This document shows positions 36,563-45,711 of a stretch of 64,000 nucleotides of DNA, one piece after another. Each line of letters starts with the position of its first letter. The stretch's first letter is position 1. The stretch covers positions 1-64,000 of the forward strand of contig OY282386.1 of assembly GCA_958295945.1 (NCBI GenBank). The letters run 5' to 3'. The notes under the pieces were generated by a model. That model was not told where the DNA came from, ran no database searches, and saw nothing but the letters and a program-made list of their open reading frames with translations. Both the position numbers and the translations under genes were made by a program. This stretch comes from Candidatus Poribacteria bacterium. Lineage in GTDB: Bacteria; Poribacteria; WGA-4E; WGA-3G.

Positions 36563-37600
36563 CTATAGTCGTTCTCTAAACATATCCATCATTCCATCAG
36601 GAGGATCGAACGGTAATTCAATGACTGTGTTACTTATGCCGCTATAGTAGATGCCAAGAAGCAAATTGAATTCCGCAAGGGATTGAGATAAGTTTGTAGG
36701 ATGAACCTTACTTTCATCGTCTAACCAATCAAATACTGCTTCAGTCAAATTTGTTTGAGCAACAGCATTTTGGTCGCCGTAACTGAGGTCGCCACCTTCA
36801 TAACCGCCTTCAGGTGTGTACCGCTCCCAACTATCAAACCGCCAGTGGACAAACCCTTTTTCACCATAGACGCAGACCCGTTTATGACGGCTGCTACCTG
36901 TACCCGGTAATACGCGTGGTGCCATCTCTTGACCAAAGGCAACAGAAGCCTGCACACCGTTTTCATAAGTGACTCTGGCGACTGCGTTTCCTGGTGAAGG
37001 TTGTGCACTATCCAAACTACCCGCCCCAGCGATTTGTCCCATCACCTTGACCGGTTGAGAATTATCAATATAGGAGGAGACTAACTGAAGGACGTGTGGT
37101 GCTTGGTCAACTGGCACGTTGCGTGCACTTGCATCAATGAACTTGATCGCGCCGATTTTACCTTCTGAAACATCACGTTTCAACTCAAGATTTTTGGGAT
37201 GGAAGTTCAGTTGTGTGTTGATACAGATCTTTGTCTCGGTACGTTTAGAGAGTTCATAGATTTGCCGCCAGTCTTCGCTTTCAACAGCAATCGGTTTTTC
37301 TATGATAACCGCAGACACACCGTGTTCTGAAGCCTGATTCAGCAGCGGATACCGAATCCGTTCATTGCTACCACGCAAGACAGGGGCAGTCACAATGTGT
37401 AAGAGATCCGGTTTCTCTTTAGACAACATTTCATCAAGATCTGTGTAACGGGAATCGATATTGAATTCCTCACCGAAACCTGCCAGCAAGTCTTCCTTCA
37501 TATCACAAATAGCAGCAAGTTTTCCACCTTTGACATTACCATAAGCACGGGCATGAGCACGAGCACGACCACGACACCCAAGAATCGCACATTTATACAT
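36563..37600 (-). CDS. Gfo/Idh/MocA family oxidoreductase
   Basis: The start at 37600 follows GGAGAATAGG. The 345-residue enzyme has an N-terminal Rossmann fold (ILGCRGRARAHARAY, a GxGxxA-like variant, then AAICD) and the conserved IIEKPIAV block whose Lys binds substrate. The C-terminal half has the alpha/beta dimer domain. It would oxidise or reduce a sugar or inositol derivative with NAD(P). The first glycine motif is atypical (GCRGRAR), common in the subgroup seen in Planctomycetes. Substrate unknown. Confidence 0.9.
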   Translation of the reverse strand: MYKCAILGCRGRARAHARAYGNVKGGKLAAICDMKEDLLAGFGEEFNIDSRYTDLDEMLSKEKPDLLHIVTAPVLRGSNERIRYPLLNQASEHGVSAVIIEKPIAVESEDWRQIYELSKRTETKICINTQLNFHPKNLELKRDVSEGKIGAIKFIDASARNVPVDQAPHVLQLVSSYIDNSQPVKVMGQIAGAGSLDSAQPSPGNAVARVTYENGVQASVAFGQEMAPRVLPGTGSSRHKRVCVYGEKGFVHWRFDSWERYTPEGGYEGGDLSYGDQNAVAQTNLTEAVFDWLDDESKVHPTNLSQSLAEFNLLLGIYYSGISNTVIELPFDPPDGMMDMFRERL

Positions 37601-37717
37601 CCTATTCTCCTTCAACGACATTGTTTATTTATCTGTATGTATGATGAAATTAACGTATAACATACTTCCGACATTATATGTAGATTGCACATTAAAAGCA
37701 AATTATATCCATGAAAC

Positions 37718-37891
37718 GGGTGTGTAAAGGTTTTAGCACTAACTTCTCACCAACCTTGTAGGGGCGGGACTCTGTGCCCGCCCGTTGCCTTACAGGACAA
37801 GGAATGGCGGGGAATAGAGACCCCGCTCTACAATAGGTAACAGGTTTTTCACTTGAATTGACGTCTACGATGCCAAAAACTTTACACACCC
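37718..37891. repeat. GTGTGTAAAG-type MITE, complete copy B
   Basis: Perfect 12-bp terminal inverted repeats GGGTGTGTAAAG (37718-37729) and CTTTACACACCC (37880-37891) enclose 174 bp. Inside is a GC-rich palindrome preceded by TTGTAG and a mirrored one followed by CTACAA. Similarity to copies A, C and D includes TTTTAGCACTAACTTC and the TTTTTCACTTGAATTGA block. Confidence 0.88.
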
Positions 37892-37978
37892 TTAATCTGG
37901 ATAATGTCATCTCTTGTAAATTTTGCCTAATTTTGATAATCTATTATTAAACAGAACAATGAACTATGGAGAATGTTA

Positions 37979-38815
37979 ATGTTTACTATTCAGTCCACTT
38001 TAACCGAGGAGGAAAAGTGGTCCTTTGATTTACACGGATTCCTCGTTTTGCAGAACGTACTTCTAAAAGATGAGATAGATGAGATGTTAGCTGTACTGCA
38101 GCATTGGCTAACAATAGATGAATCAGACATCCCACGACCATTACACCGTGGCAGGCAAGAACCGTGTAAGACACATATAAACCATATACAATATGGACAT
38201 CGTCTGTTTCAAGACCTTGCCATGAACCCACATATTATACGAGTTGTAGCAGGATTAATGATGAACGCGCCGCGTCTCTTTCACAACAATTTTACGATGA
38301 TGACAAAGCACGATTATCCACAACACTTTCATCGTGATGATAGTGGGTTTAAGTTTCCACCGGATTTCAGTAATCCACATAACGATTATCAAGCAGGTGG
38401 AGGACATATCTATTCCAACCATATTGCAACTTGGGTGGCATTGGTAGATGTGCCACAAGGAACAGGATTTTGCCTTGTCCCTGGTAGTCATAAATCCCAA
38501 TTTCAAACGCCAGAACATCTACCGGTTAAACACGATCCACCCACCTCAATCACGTTACCGATGCAGGCGGGTGATGTTGCTATCTTTTCAACGAACCTGC
38601 TCCATGATGCAAGCCCGTGGACAGAGGATTATCCACGTATGAACATATTTCAACGGTATCAATTGAGTGTGTATTTCAATGAAGGTGGCAAAGGGGGGTA
38701 TCCCTATGATGAATATCGTGATCAGATTTGTGAGGAACAGTATGAACTGGAATCGTTTTCTAAAGAACTGAAGGCGGTTGTTAAACGCATTTTACCAAAT
38801 GGAGGTGATGAATGA
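37979..38815 (+). CDS. phytanoyl-CoA dioxygenase (PhyH) family oxygenase, 2
   Basis: The start at 37979 has TGGAG at a better distance than the ATG at 37973. The 278-residue protein has the Fe(II) residues HRDD in HFHRDDSGF and a distal His in LLHDASPWT. The basic residue expected to bind 2-oxoglutarate is in the PRMNIFQRYQ block. Its stop overlaps the start of the following short-chain dehydrogenase by 4 bp (ATGA), so the two enzymes are coupled and probably hydroxylate and then oxidise the same compound. Confidence 0.9.
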   Translation: MFTIQSTLTEEEKWSFDLHGFLVLQNVLLKDEIDEMLAVLQHWLTIDESDIPRPLHRGRQEPCKTHINHIQYGHRLFQDLAMNPHIIRVVAGLMMNAPRLFHNNFTMMTKHDYPQHFHRDDSGFKFPPDFSNPHNDYQAGGGHIYSNHIATWVALVDVPQGTGFCLVPGSHKSQFQTPEHLPVKHDPPTSITLPMQAGDVAIFSTNLLHDASPWTEDYPRMNIFQRYQLSVYFNEGGKGGYPYDEYRDQICEEQYELESFSKELKAVVKRILPNGGDE

Positions 38816-39573
38816 AACTAAAGGATCAGGTATGTATTATCACAGGGGGTGGTAGTGGCATTGGTCGTGATGCAACCATCAAAATGGTACAGGAAGGTGC
38901 TAAGGTTGTGATTATTGGGAGAACAGAATCTAAGTTGGATGCTGTCAAAACAGAAGTAGAAGCAGCAGGTGGAACAGTGGTAAGTTGGACGCTTGATGTG
39001 TCTGACTACGATGCTGTTCAACAGATGGCAAACGATGTGCTTGACAACTTTGGAAAGATTGATATTCTTGTGAACAATGCTGGACACAGTTCACACAATC
39101 GCAGACTTCTCAATACGACACCTGAGGAAGTGCGTTCAGTCGTTGATTCAAACCTAATCGGCACGTTTTTCTGCACACAAGCGGTTGTGTCTGCAATGCT
39201 GAAAGCAAAATCGGGAACAATTATCAATATATCTTCGCTTGCGGCAGTCACTCCAGGGCCTTTTAGTGGCTTCGCTTACGGCGCGGCAAAAGCAGGAGTA
39301 ATCAATTTTACTGAATTTCTCAACAATGATTTGAGGAATACAGGCATTAGGGCAAGTGTGATAATTCCTGGAGAGGTAGCAACACCTATTCTGGATAACA
39401 GACCAATTCCACCTGATGATGACGCACGCACAATGATGGTAGATGTTGCAGAAACATCAGAGGCAATAATGCTCATTGCAACCTTACCGCCACGTAGTAA
39501 CATACCGGAATTGGTTATCCGTCCGACAATGCATCGGGATATGGCGGGGGAAGTCGTTGAATTAGATGACTGA
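38812..39573 (+). CDS. short-chain dehydrogenase/reductase (SDR)
   Basis: This 253-residue classical SDR has TGGGSGIG (about 11-18), NNAG, the catalytic Ser in NISSLAA and YGAAKAG with the Tyr-Lys pair. It is an NAD(P)-dependent alcohol oxidoreductase of unknown substrate. It overlaps the PhyH gene by 4 bp, which suggests sequential action. It converges on the DUF3179 gene with 4 bp between. Confidence 0.94.
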   Translation: MKLKDQVCIITGGGSGIGRDATIKMVQEGAKVVIIGRTESKLDAVKTEVEAAGGTVVSWTLDVSDYDAVQQMANDVLDNFGKIDILVNNAGHSSHNRRLLNTTPEEVRSVVDSNLIGTFFCTQAVVSAMLKAKSGTIINISSLAAVTPGPFSGFAYGAAKAGVINFTEFLNNDLRNTGIRASVIIPGEVATPILDNRPIPPDDDARTMMVDVAETSEAIMLIATLPPRSNIPELVIRPTMHRDMAGEVVELDD

Positions 39574-39577
39574 TAGA

Positions 39578-40726
39578 TTACGGTTTGTATATGGTTGTTT
39601 CAGGATAGAAACGTGCCCAAGCAAACCAGTAAATATTGACCGAGGATAACCGTTGTAAACGTTTCCCTTTGTGTTTGCCTGATGTCGCTTTACCTGTAAT
39701 GAGATTCCATTCTGTGTCGGAATTATCTTTAGCGAAATGACCATCCGTGGATGTAAAAAGTCCCACTTTATTGTCTACTATACGTCTAAAAACAGCAGTT
39801 GCAAACGACTTTTTGTCATGAAAGATTAACAAAGGCACACCGTTAACTGTATCGTTGAGGATAGCGGTTTTTGCAAATTGTGTAAGCGGATAGGCTCTAT
39901 ACTGTGTGTTATAATGGGCAACTGCACCATCAGCACCATCTTGTCCATCAGCACCTGCCTCTCCATCTAATCTGTCCTCACCATATTTTCTTTGTACTTG
40001 GACTCCGATCACAAGGGATTTATTAGGTAGTCTTTTATCGGTGTATTTCATGCCACTTACACCAGTGTCCCGGCTGGCGTGATACCTTTGATATGTATCA
40101 TGACTCAAACTTTCAACCATACTTCCCCTGAACGGAACTGAAAGGACTTTCGTGTTGGGGTAATTTGTCATCCACTTATTCCACTCAATTTGTGGCATAG
40201 AAGCGAGAGGTTTCAATTGTTTACCTTTCAAAGGTCCTTGAATGGCTTTTCCAGTAATGTGTGACCAAAGGGAACGCGTTTGATGGTCGTACATTAACAG
40301 TGAATCTCTCCACAATTTACCACTGACACCAAAGGTATAGGTTTCTTCTTCCAGTTCCCGGCTATACACGATAGCCGTATTGCAGAGTGGTCACCATGTA
40401 GTAGCGATTTTCTCTCCACCGACAACATCGTTGACAATTTCATGTCCGTTCAACAGATAGATTGAGTAGGCATGACTTTCATCGTTGAATGTTACACCGA
40501 TGACCGGTGCATCCATGTCTAATTTTGCTTTGGCAGCTGGCACGAATTGGGGTTTTGTAATAGCGGGAATTGCATCAAAATCCAATAGGGTTTTGATGGG
40601 ATCGTTGTCATAGTCTGCTGCTGTTGCACAAAGGGTGGCGGAGAGTAATAGTGTGAGAATGGCAATATAAAAATAGAATTTGAGAGAATTAAATGTGTTT
40701 TTTCTTGGGGTTATATACTTTGGCAC
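39578..40726 (-). CDS. DUF3179 selenoprotein, in-frame TGA at codon 112
   Basis: The reading frame from 40726 to 39578 is open for 382 residues except for one TGA at 40391-40393 (codon 112). Before it is a signal peptide (FYFYIAILTLLLSATLCATA) and GHEIVNDVVGGEKIATTW; after it come PLCNTAIVYSRE, FGVSGKLWRDSLLMYD and SLWSHITGKA, all DUF3179 blocks. DUF3179 homologues carry a CPLC motif here, so TGA stands for selenocysteine in U-P-L-C. A 7-bp hairpin lies 13 nt downstream at the position expected for a bacterial SECIS. TGA is a real stop elsewhere in this window. A redox role is inferred. The alternative is a nonsense pseudogene. A Gly-Ala-Asp-rich insert lies near residue 260. Confidence 0.8.
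40359..40377 (-). promoter_or_regulatory. predicted bacterial SECIS hairpin of the DUF3179 gene
   Basis: On the minus strand CGGCTAT, loop CGTGT, ATAGCCG gives a perfect 7-bp stem and 5-nt loop. There are 13 nt between the TGA and the stem and 20 nt to the loop. This fits the bacterial SECIS rule (loop 16-37 nt from UGA, a G in the first two loop bases, upper stem of 4-16 bp). It would recruit SelB. Confidence 0.75.
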
Positions 40727-40755
40727 TACTATTCCTCCTCAGATTAAAAATAACA

Positions 40756-41643
40756 TTATTCATTAATGCTGTTTTCATGGGCATGATCAAGAGCAAGATT
40801 AAGTTCTTGCAATTTCACAGCCACATTGCTTATCATACCCTGTGGATCGGACTTATTCCATTTCATATATTTCAAAAGACTATCAAGACAAATTCCGGTG
40901 ATCGGACATGCGACTCTCGGGTCCGGTTCGGTAAAAAATAAATCAGGCGTGTAGTATTGGTCTCTGTCTTGTTTAAGATGATAATATGCAATATCAAACC
41001 AATCACCGTGAACATGATGGCTTGCAATTCCGAATCCGTAGGAATACATAGAATCAAGGTCAAATACATTCATAATATCTCGAAAATTCTTACCGTCAAC
41101 ATTCCAAATAGCATTATTGAACAACTCTTTTTGGTTGATGTCATCCCTTCTAAGCCAGGATATAATACTGCTTCTCATTTTTTCTTCAATCGGAATTAAT
41201 GGTCTTTGTTTAGCATTATTTTCCAAGTCCTGAAGCATTTCTTTTTCAGGTTTGTAGGAAGCTAAAATAAAACTTTGAAAGGATTTCTTTTGGGATTTTG
41301 ATGTAATGAGGTACTCCATTCTTATTGCAGTCTCAAATATAAGGCGAAAAAAAATATGGGCTAATTCTTGATGGTGACTACAAATATGCATGAGAACCCC
41401 TTCGTATAGTTTTGTGATCCGAACCATGTGTCCTACAATTATCGCCTCGTTTTTGGCATACCCTTTGCTAGCTGTTTCTGCATCTGGTGCCGATGCTGCT
41501 CCCGTTTTGAGCAGGTACAAGCATCGGTTCATAATTTCAACAGCGAATTTCATAAATTCTGTATTGGTATCAAAATCTGGTGGCGGTGAATTGAAATCGA
41601 CCCACTCTTCAATTCTTTTTAGATTTTGAACAATTTCATTCAT
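40756..41643 (-). CDS. DUF5677-like helical protein
   Basis: Start MNEIVQNLKR at 41643 follows GGAGG. The 295-residue protein is all-alpha and resembles the DUF5677 family, with YEGVLMHICSHHQELAHIFFRLIFETAIRMEYL in the centre and a conserved SHHVHGDWFDI block near residue 225. No catalytic motif is certain. Family members occur singly near defence or mobile genes; function is unknown. The previous gene start is 30 bp downstream of its stop on the same strand. Confidence 0.7.
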   Translation of the reverse strand: MNEIVQNLKRIEEWVDFNSPPPDFDTNTEFMKFAVEIMNRCLYLLKTGAASAPDAETASKGYAKNEAIIVGHMVRITKLYEGVLMHICSHHQELAHIFFRLIFETAIRMEYLITSKSQKKSFQSFILASYKPEKEMLQDLENNAKQRPLIPIEEKMRSSIISWLRRDDINQKELFNNAIWNVDGKNFRDIMNVFDLDSMYSYGFGIASHHVHGDWFDIAYYHLKQDRDQYYTPDLFFTEPDPRVACPITGICLDSLLKYMKWNKSDPQGMISNVAVKLQELNLALDHAHENSINE

Positions 41644-41789
41644 ATTACTTACCCTCCATTCTCCAAGTAGATTCGTTGGCAACGTATTTATCTAATTTAT
41701 CCATTAATTGTCAACTATTTTACAGCAACGCTTGGATTGCTACATGACATTCGTAAAGAGATGATAGCGTAACATTACCTTGTGCGTCC

Positions 41790-42095
41790 TTATTCACTAA
41801 TAGGGATTGGTGGGTTGTGACTTGGTTCGTGGTGAAGGACCATTAATTGTGGTGCTCGAAACCCAAGGGATTGGTATGTACGTCCATCTCGGTCACTGAA
41901 TTCAACTTCATAGGCATCACCGTTTGAAAGTATCTCAACTACCGTGCCAACTTGACCTCGCCACAGATTATGTTCAGGAAGATCATGTGTGAGAGCGACA
42001 ACATCAAAAAGTTCAATTTTCTTAATATCCCCTTGTTTAATAAAATAATCAGGTAAGTTCCCTAAATTGGTAGTACCAAAAAAGTTTGATTTCAT
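41790..42095 (-). CDS. DUF4926 small protein
   Basis: This 101-residue protein ends with the DUF4926 core LFDVVALTHDLPEHNLWRGQVGTVVEIL, a compact beta barrel (SH3-like). A leading 25-residue extension is not typical. The gene is 15 bp downstream of a DUF6883 protein gene and both are on the minus strand, so the two are a pair. In other genomes DUF4926 and DUF6883 genes neighbour each other; a toxin-antitoxin role is possible but not proven. A second DUF4926 gene is at 50399. Confidence 0.8.
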   Translation of the reverse strand: MKSNFFGTTNLGNLPDYFIKQGDIKKIELFDVVALTHDLPEHNLWRGQVGTVVEILSNGDAYEVEFSDRDGRTYQSLGFRAPQLMVLHHEPSHNPPIPISE

Positions 42096-42110
42096 AGTGT
42101 TCTCCTAAAT

Positions 42111-42443
42111 CTATAATGGATACGTAGTTATCAGTCTTGGCACATCTGATCCTGGGTCAATAATCCACACACTTCGAATTAAAGTTTGTCTTTCCTTCCA
42201 AACAAACAAGAAATCAACGATGTAACGTTGCCCATAAATATCTCGCTGTCCAACTTGTGCATCATCTGTCTTGACTGCTTGCAACAATGCCTCGCGTAAC
42301 TCTTCTGCATTTTTCACAGTAATTCCAAGTGCCCCGAAAAATAGACGTGCTTTATGTTTACCATCTTCATGAACAGAATTGAGACAGTATTCCCGCAGCT
42401 TGCGAATGTCCACAATAGCGTTTTCTGCATTCGGTATTTTCAT
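42111..42443 (-). CDS. DUF6883-like small protein
   Basis: This 110-residue protein has KIPNAENAIVDIRKLREYCLN, then GKHKARLFFGALGI and GQRYIVDFLFVWKERQTLIRSVWII. The family resembles small toxin-like or nuclease-like proteins found in cyanobacterial accessory regions; I assign only the family. It is followed after 15 bp by a DUF4926 gene, a likely functional partner. Confidence 0.7.
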   Translation of the reverse strand: MKIPNAENAIVDIRKLREYCLNSVHEDGKHKARLFFGALGITVKNAEELREALLQAVKTDDAQVGQRDIYGQRYIVDFLFVWKERQTLIRSVWIIDPGSDVPRLITTYPL

Positions 42444-43118
42444 GAACTGTGTTATACCGTAACCTTCAATCTCACATGGACATAATAATATTCAGTGTTG
42501 ACCTTGCTTCGGAAAACCATTACTAAACAACATATTGATTATAAGCCAATTTAATTGCTATTTTACCATATTTTCAGATAGTCGTCAAGACTCTATTTAC
42601 CATTAACGTAAAAAAAATAATGGAACCACCCTACACTCCGCACTTCTGATTTGCGTTTTTCGATAATAATTTGACAAACCCGTGTGGGGCCTATATTTAG
42701 CAAACAATTTCAATTTAAAATCATGAAATAACAAGTTGGGTTTTGTCTCAAAATATAAAACTCAAAATCTCCATTATTATGTGCGAATCCTTGTGTGATA
42801 CGGGTTTACCCTAATATTACGACTTGTGCCAGTTAACTATTTGTTTTCAAAGTTTTCACATATATTAGATTTCTAGGACACACATATCGTCCCTAATGAA
42901 GATTAAGAGGGTGTCATCATGTGTGAAATCACGATAATACTTTCTGCTTGTGTGAAGAAATATTTGGTGGTATAATACTTTTAGTGTTGCAAAGCAGTAT
43001 TTAACACTCTTCCTGTCAATCAATTGTCTTTAGACAAAGGGGATATAATGCGTTTCCAGAGAGGTATTTCTACCTTTTCAACAGATCTAAGTTTAGACAA
43101 ACATTTTAGAGGGTAGAA
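42444..43118. other. 675-bp intergenic region upstream of thiO
   Basis: No gene or RNA is recognised. A possible promoter is TTGTGT-N17-TATAAT near 42950-42978, and a second TATAAT lies at 43043-43048 after the palindrome TTGTCTTTAGACAA. There is no thiamine (TPP) riboswitch signature ahead of thiO. A weak 8-bp inverted repeat (AAACCCGT near 42681, ACGGGTTT near 42799) might be a relic. The rest is featureless AT-rich sequence. Confidence 0.5.
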
Positions 43119-44249
43119 ATGAAAAATAAAAAGATTATCATCATTGGTGGCGGTGTGATTGGACTTGGTATCGGGTGGCAGCTGGCGAAAGCCGGTGCTG
43201 CTGTCACCATTCATGAGCGCGGACAAGTCGGACGCGGGGCATCTTGGGCAGCCGGTGGTATGCTCGGGCCAATTGCTGAAGCACATATAGACGAACTCGA
43301 CCTGCTCAAACTGAGCAATCAGAGTTTAGCACGTTACCCAGAATGGGTCGATGAGTTAGAATCAGAAGCAGAAATGTCTATCGGTTACCGAGCAGAAGGC
43401 ACGCTCATTATAGGAATTGAACCTGATGATACCTATCAACTCCGGCATGCTTATACCTTATATCAAGACTTAGGGCTGAATGTAGAGTGGTTGAGCGGAC
43501 AAGCAGCGCGTGAAATTGAAGGGGCACTTTCACCTTATGTGACTGCAGCTATTCGTTGTGAAACTGACCATCAGGTTGATAACCGGCTGATGGTCCAGGC
43601 ACTCCTGCATGCCTATCAGTTGCGCGGCGGCATGTTGCATCAACATAGCAGTGTTGAAAGAATTGTCATAGAAAACGGTACTGCAACGGGTGTCCAAACA
43701 GCAGACGGTTTTCAAGGCGCAGATGTGTGTATTCTCGCCGCAGGATGCTGGTCTGCGCAGATCAGCGGGTTACCGGAGACTATGATACCTCCCGTCCGTC
43801 CTGTGAAGGGACAGATGTTGGCGTTACAAATGCGGGAGGGCATTATGATCAGTAACGTCATCCGTACTGTCAAAGCAAGGTACCCGATGCCTGTATATTT
43901 AGTGCCGAGGACCGATGGTCGACTTGTCATCGGTGCAACAACTGAGGAACTGGGGTTTGACACGGATCTCATCGTTGGTGGTATATATGAACTCCTGCAC
44001 GGGGCGTTTGAAGCTGTGCCTGCCATTTATAAACTGCCACTTATCGAAACTTGGACAGGTTTACGGCCTGGTAGTAGTGACAATGCTCCCATACTCGGTA
44101 AAACACCTATTGAGAATCTAATATACGCGACAGGACACTATCGCAACGGTATCTTACTCACACCCATCACAGCTTACGAGATCTCCACACTGGTTCGGAC
44201 AGGTGAGGTCTCAGAGATAATCGCCCCGTTTCATTTGGACAGATTTTAA
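43119..44249 (+). CDS. thiO: glycine oxidase ThiO
   Basis: The 376-residue FAD enzyme has the dinucleotide-binding IIGGGVIGLGIGW (4-17), the conserved GRGASWAAGGML block and the C-terminal GLRPGSSDNAPILG and ATGHYRNGILLTP blocks of ThiO. It oxidises glycine to the imine used for the thiazole of thiamine. No other thi genes are adjacent. GAGGGTA precedes the start. It could equally be a related D-amino acid or sarcosine oxidase, but the ATGHYRNGILL ending is typical of ThiO. Confidence 0.9.
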   Translation: MKNKKIIIIGGGVIGLGIGWQLAKAGAAVTIHERGQVGRGASWAAGGMLGPIAEAHIDELDLLKLSNQSLARYPEWVDELESEAEMSIGYRAEGTLIIGIEPDDTYQLRHAYTLYQDLGLNVEWLSGQAAREIEGALSPYVTAAIRCETDHQVDNRLMVQALLHAYQLRGGMLHQHSSVERIVIENGTATGVQTADGFQGADVCILAAGCWSAQISGLPETMIPPVRPVKGQMLALQMREGIMISNVIRTVKARYPMPVYLVPRTDGRLVIGATTEELGFDTDLIVGGIYELLHGAFEAVPAIYKLPLIETWTGLRPGSSDNAPILGKTPIENLIYATGHYRNGILLTPITAYEISTLVRTGEVSEIIAPFHLDRF

Positions 44250-44320
44250 GGAAGTCTTTAGTCCCTGATAAAGATTCATTTATTAAACGTGTAATATTAA
44301 TCACCTCCAAACCTCATAGT

Positions 44321-44380
44321 CGTGCTTTATAAGCACGGCTACGAATGGAAGAGCGCGCAATGAATTGCGCGACTACGAAC
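44321..44380. repeat. two hairpins each followed by CTACGAA
   Basis: CGTGCTTTATAAGCACG at 44321-44337 is followed by CTAC at 44339-44342. GCGCGCAATGAATTGCGCG at 44353-44371 is followed by CTAC at 44373-44376. The stems are unrelated, but the tail (CTACGAA) is the same, as with hairpins at 8507, 49990 and others. This is the reverse-strand form of GTAG-tagged REP elements. Confidence 0.7.
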
Positions 44381-44471
44381 CAGTGTCAGAACCAGGATTC
44401 GCATCAATTGAAAATTTTTAAAACTAAATAACCTTGACAGATTTGTCTCCTGAATTAACCTAACGCATTAA

Positions 44472-44759
44472 TTATCCTATCGAAAAATGTATTTTCTTTC
44501 CGACTACTTCTGCATATTTTCTCAAAGTTGAAAGCGTAACATTCTCAGCATGGTTTTCTATTCTTGAAATAGCAGATTTCTTGGTATTCAACTTTAGTGC
44601 CATATCTTCTTGGGTTAATCCAGCTTCTTCCCGAGCTTGTCGGAGAACAACACCGAGTTTGAATTCTAAGTACCCTTTTTCGTAATTTTCTACAAACTCA
44701 GGATATCGCGTTTTTGGATTGTCGGAGTTAAAAGACGCGAAAACCGGACGATTCAGCAC
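44472..44759 (-). CDS. XRE/HigA-like helix-turn-helix regulator, truncated N-terminus
   Basis: The HTH is clear: [55 protein letters not shown]. This resembles HigA-type antitoxins. The N-terminus runs back into the methyltransferase remnant in another frame; a GTG at 44759 is the only reasonable start and no Shine-Dalgarno is seen. An ATG at 44891 would give a longer protein overlapping the remnant. No HigB-like toxin gene is adjacent, so it may be an orphan left by rearrangement. Confidence 0.7.
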   Translation of the reverse strand: MLNRPVFASFNSDNPKTRYPEFVENYEKGYLEFKLGVVLRQAREEAGLTQEDMALKLNTKKSAISRIENHAENVTLSTLRKYAEVVGKKIHFSIG

Positions 44760-45065
44760 TTTTTTGGCAGACGCGACGAATCCCTTCTTTACCGACTTCA
44801 GCAATAGTATCAAATCCGGCCTTGCGTGCTGCTGAATTTTCAGGTGTGGGTTCGGGCAGCTGTACCATGATATATGGTCGGTTTCCATCATCTTCTTGAT
44901 TGAGTTCCATAACTGCTTGTGCAGTTGTGCAAGAACCCGCGAAAAAATCTAAAATTAAATCATTAACGTCTGTTGCTATTTGCAGAAAGAGTATAATAAG
45001 TTTCACTGGCTTTGGATAATCAAAGACTGAAAGATCTAATCTTTTCAAGTCTTCCCCACCGTCCA
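44728..45065 (-). pseudogene. type III DNA methyltransferase (Mod) C-terminal remnant
   Basis: About 110 residues match the C-terminal part of a type III Mod subunit: [37 protein letters not shown] with the FxGxG-type SAM-binding motif DFFAGS, then YIMVQLPEP. The upstream side stops at the MITE at 45066, which has replaced or cut off the rest, including the NPPY-type motif. It overlaps the regulator at 44472 in another frame. No Res subunit is nearby. This is a remnant of a restriction-modification system. Confidence 0.85.
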
Positions 45066-45066
45066 G

Positions 45067-45252
45067 GTGTGTAAAGTTTTTGCACAGATACGACTTTCTG
45101 TTATTGTCCTGCGGGGTCTCCGTGCCCCGCGATTGTTGGTAGATTGAAAGATGGCGGGGCACGGAGACCCGGGGAATGCCATAAGCACATTGGTCCCGTT
45201 GATTTGGCACTACAATGGTTCATGAGGGACTTGTGCAAACACTTTACACACA
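45067..45252. repeat. GTGTGTAAAG-type MITE, copy C
   Basis: GGTGTGTAAAG (45066-45076) and CTTTACACAC (45242-45251) bound about 186 bp. The interior has the GC-rich arms GCGGGGTCTCCGTGCCCCGC and the mirrored GGCGGGGCACGGAGACC with CACTACAAT near the right end. Its left end abuts the Mod remnant, so it interrupts that gene. Confidence 0.8.
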
Positions 45253-45426
45253 CTTTGCCATTAACATAAAGCAATTATGAAACCACCGATAGTATTGCCT
45301 AATATTCACACGATTCTGATGCACACAAACAGTCGGTGCTATCAAAATAATCTCTTATACTCTCACCACAAAGTTGGCATCCTTGGAATCACCGCTAAGC
45401 GCATCATAATAGTTGCGGTTTAGTAA

Positions 45427-45711
45427 TTATTTTCTGTGACGTTTTCCTTTTATCTGAGCCAAAGCCATAAGGGCTTCAATCCGTTTCAAGTTACGAATTT
45501 CCAATTGGTGCAACAACGTTTGATATTCGGTTAGTTCATCATCGCTCAAAGTTTCATTCTTACACATGTGCAACAGATGTTGATAACGTGCTTGATCTTC
45601 TTCCGGTAATTGTGAATTTTCTTCAATGATCTCTAACAAGGAGGTTTCCTGATCAGTGTTCTGGGCAGGGGTCCATTCTCTGTTATGATTTTGTGATTTT
45701 GTCCGTCTCAT
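45427..45711 (-). CDS. small charged helical protein of unknown function
   Basis: The 94-residue protein has an acidic/polar N-terminus, then two predicted helices (LLEIIEENSQLPEEDQARYQHLL and LSDDELTEYQTLLHQLEIRNLKRIEAL) and a basic tail KGKRHRK. Short proteins of this pattern are common in cyanobacteria and sponge symbionts, often near Uma2 genes. No domain is assigned. Upstream is a 430-bp region with the promoter of the molybdenum hydroxylase operon on the other strand. Confidence 0.65.
   Translation of the reverse strand: MRRTKSQNHNREWTPAQNTDQETSLLEIIEENSQLPEEDQARYQHLLHMCKNETLSDDELTEYQTLLHQLEIRNLKRIEALMALAQIKGKRHRK

Noticed and set aside
40370-40393. DUF3179 gene split by a frameshift into two genes
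   Set aside because: Both parts are in the same frame; only one TGA separates them, at a conserved Cys position, with a hairpin after it.
42850-43118. TPP riboswitch upstream of thiO
   Set aside because: The conserved CTGAGA core and the second conserved arm are not found in the leader.
45066-45210. Coding extension of the Mod remnant to 45210
   Set aside because: This part translates the MITE and has no methyltransferase similarity.
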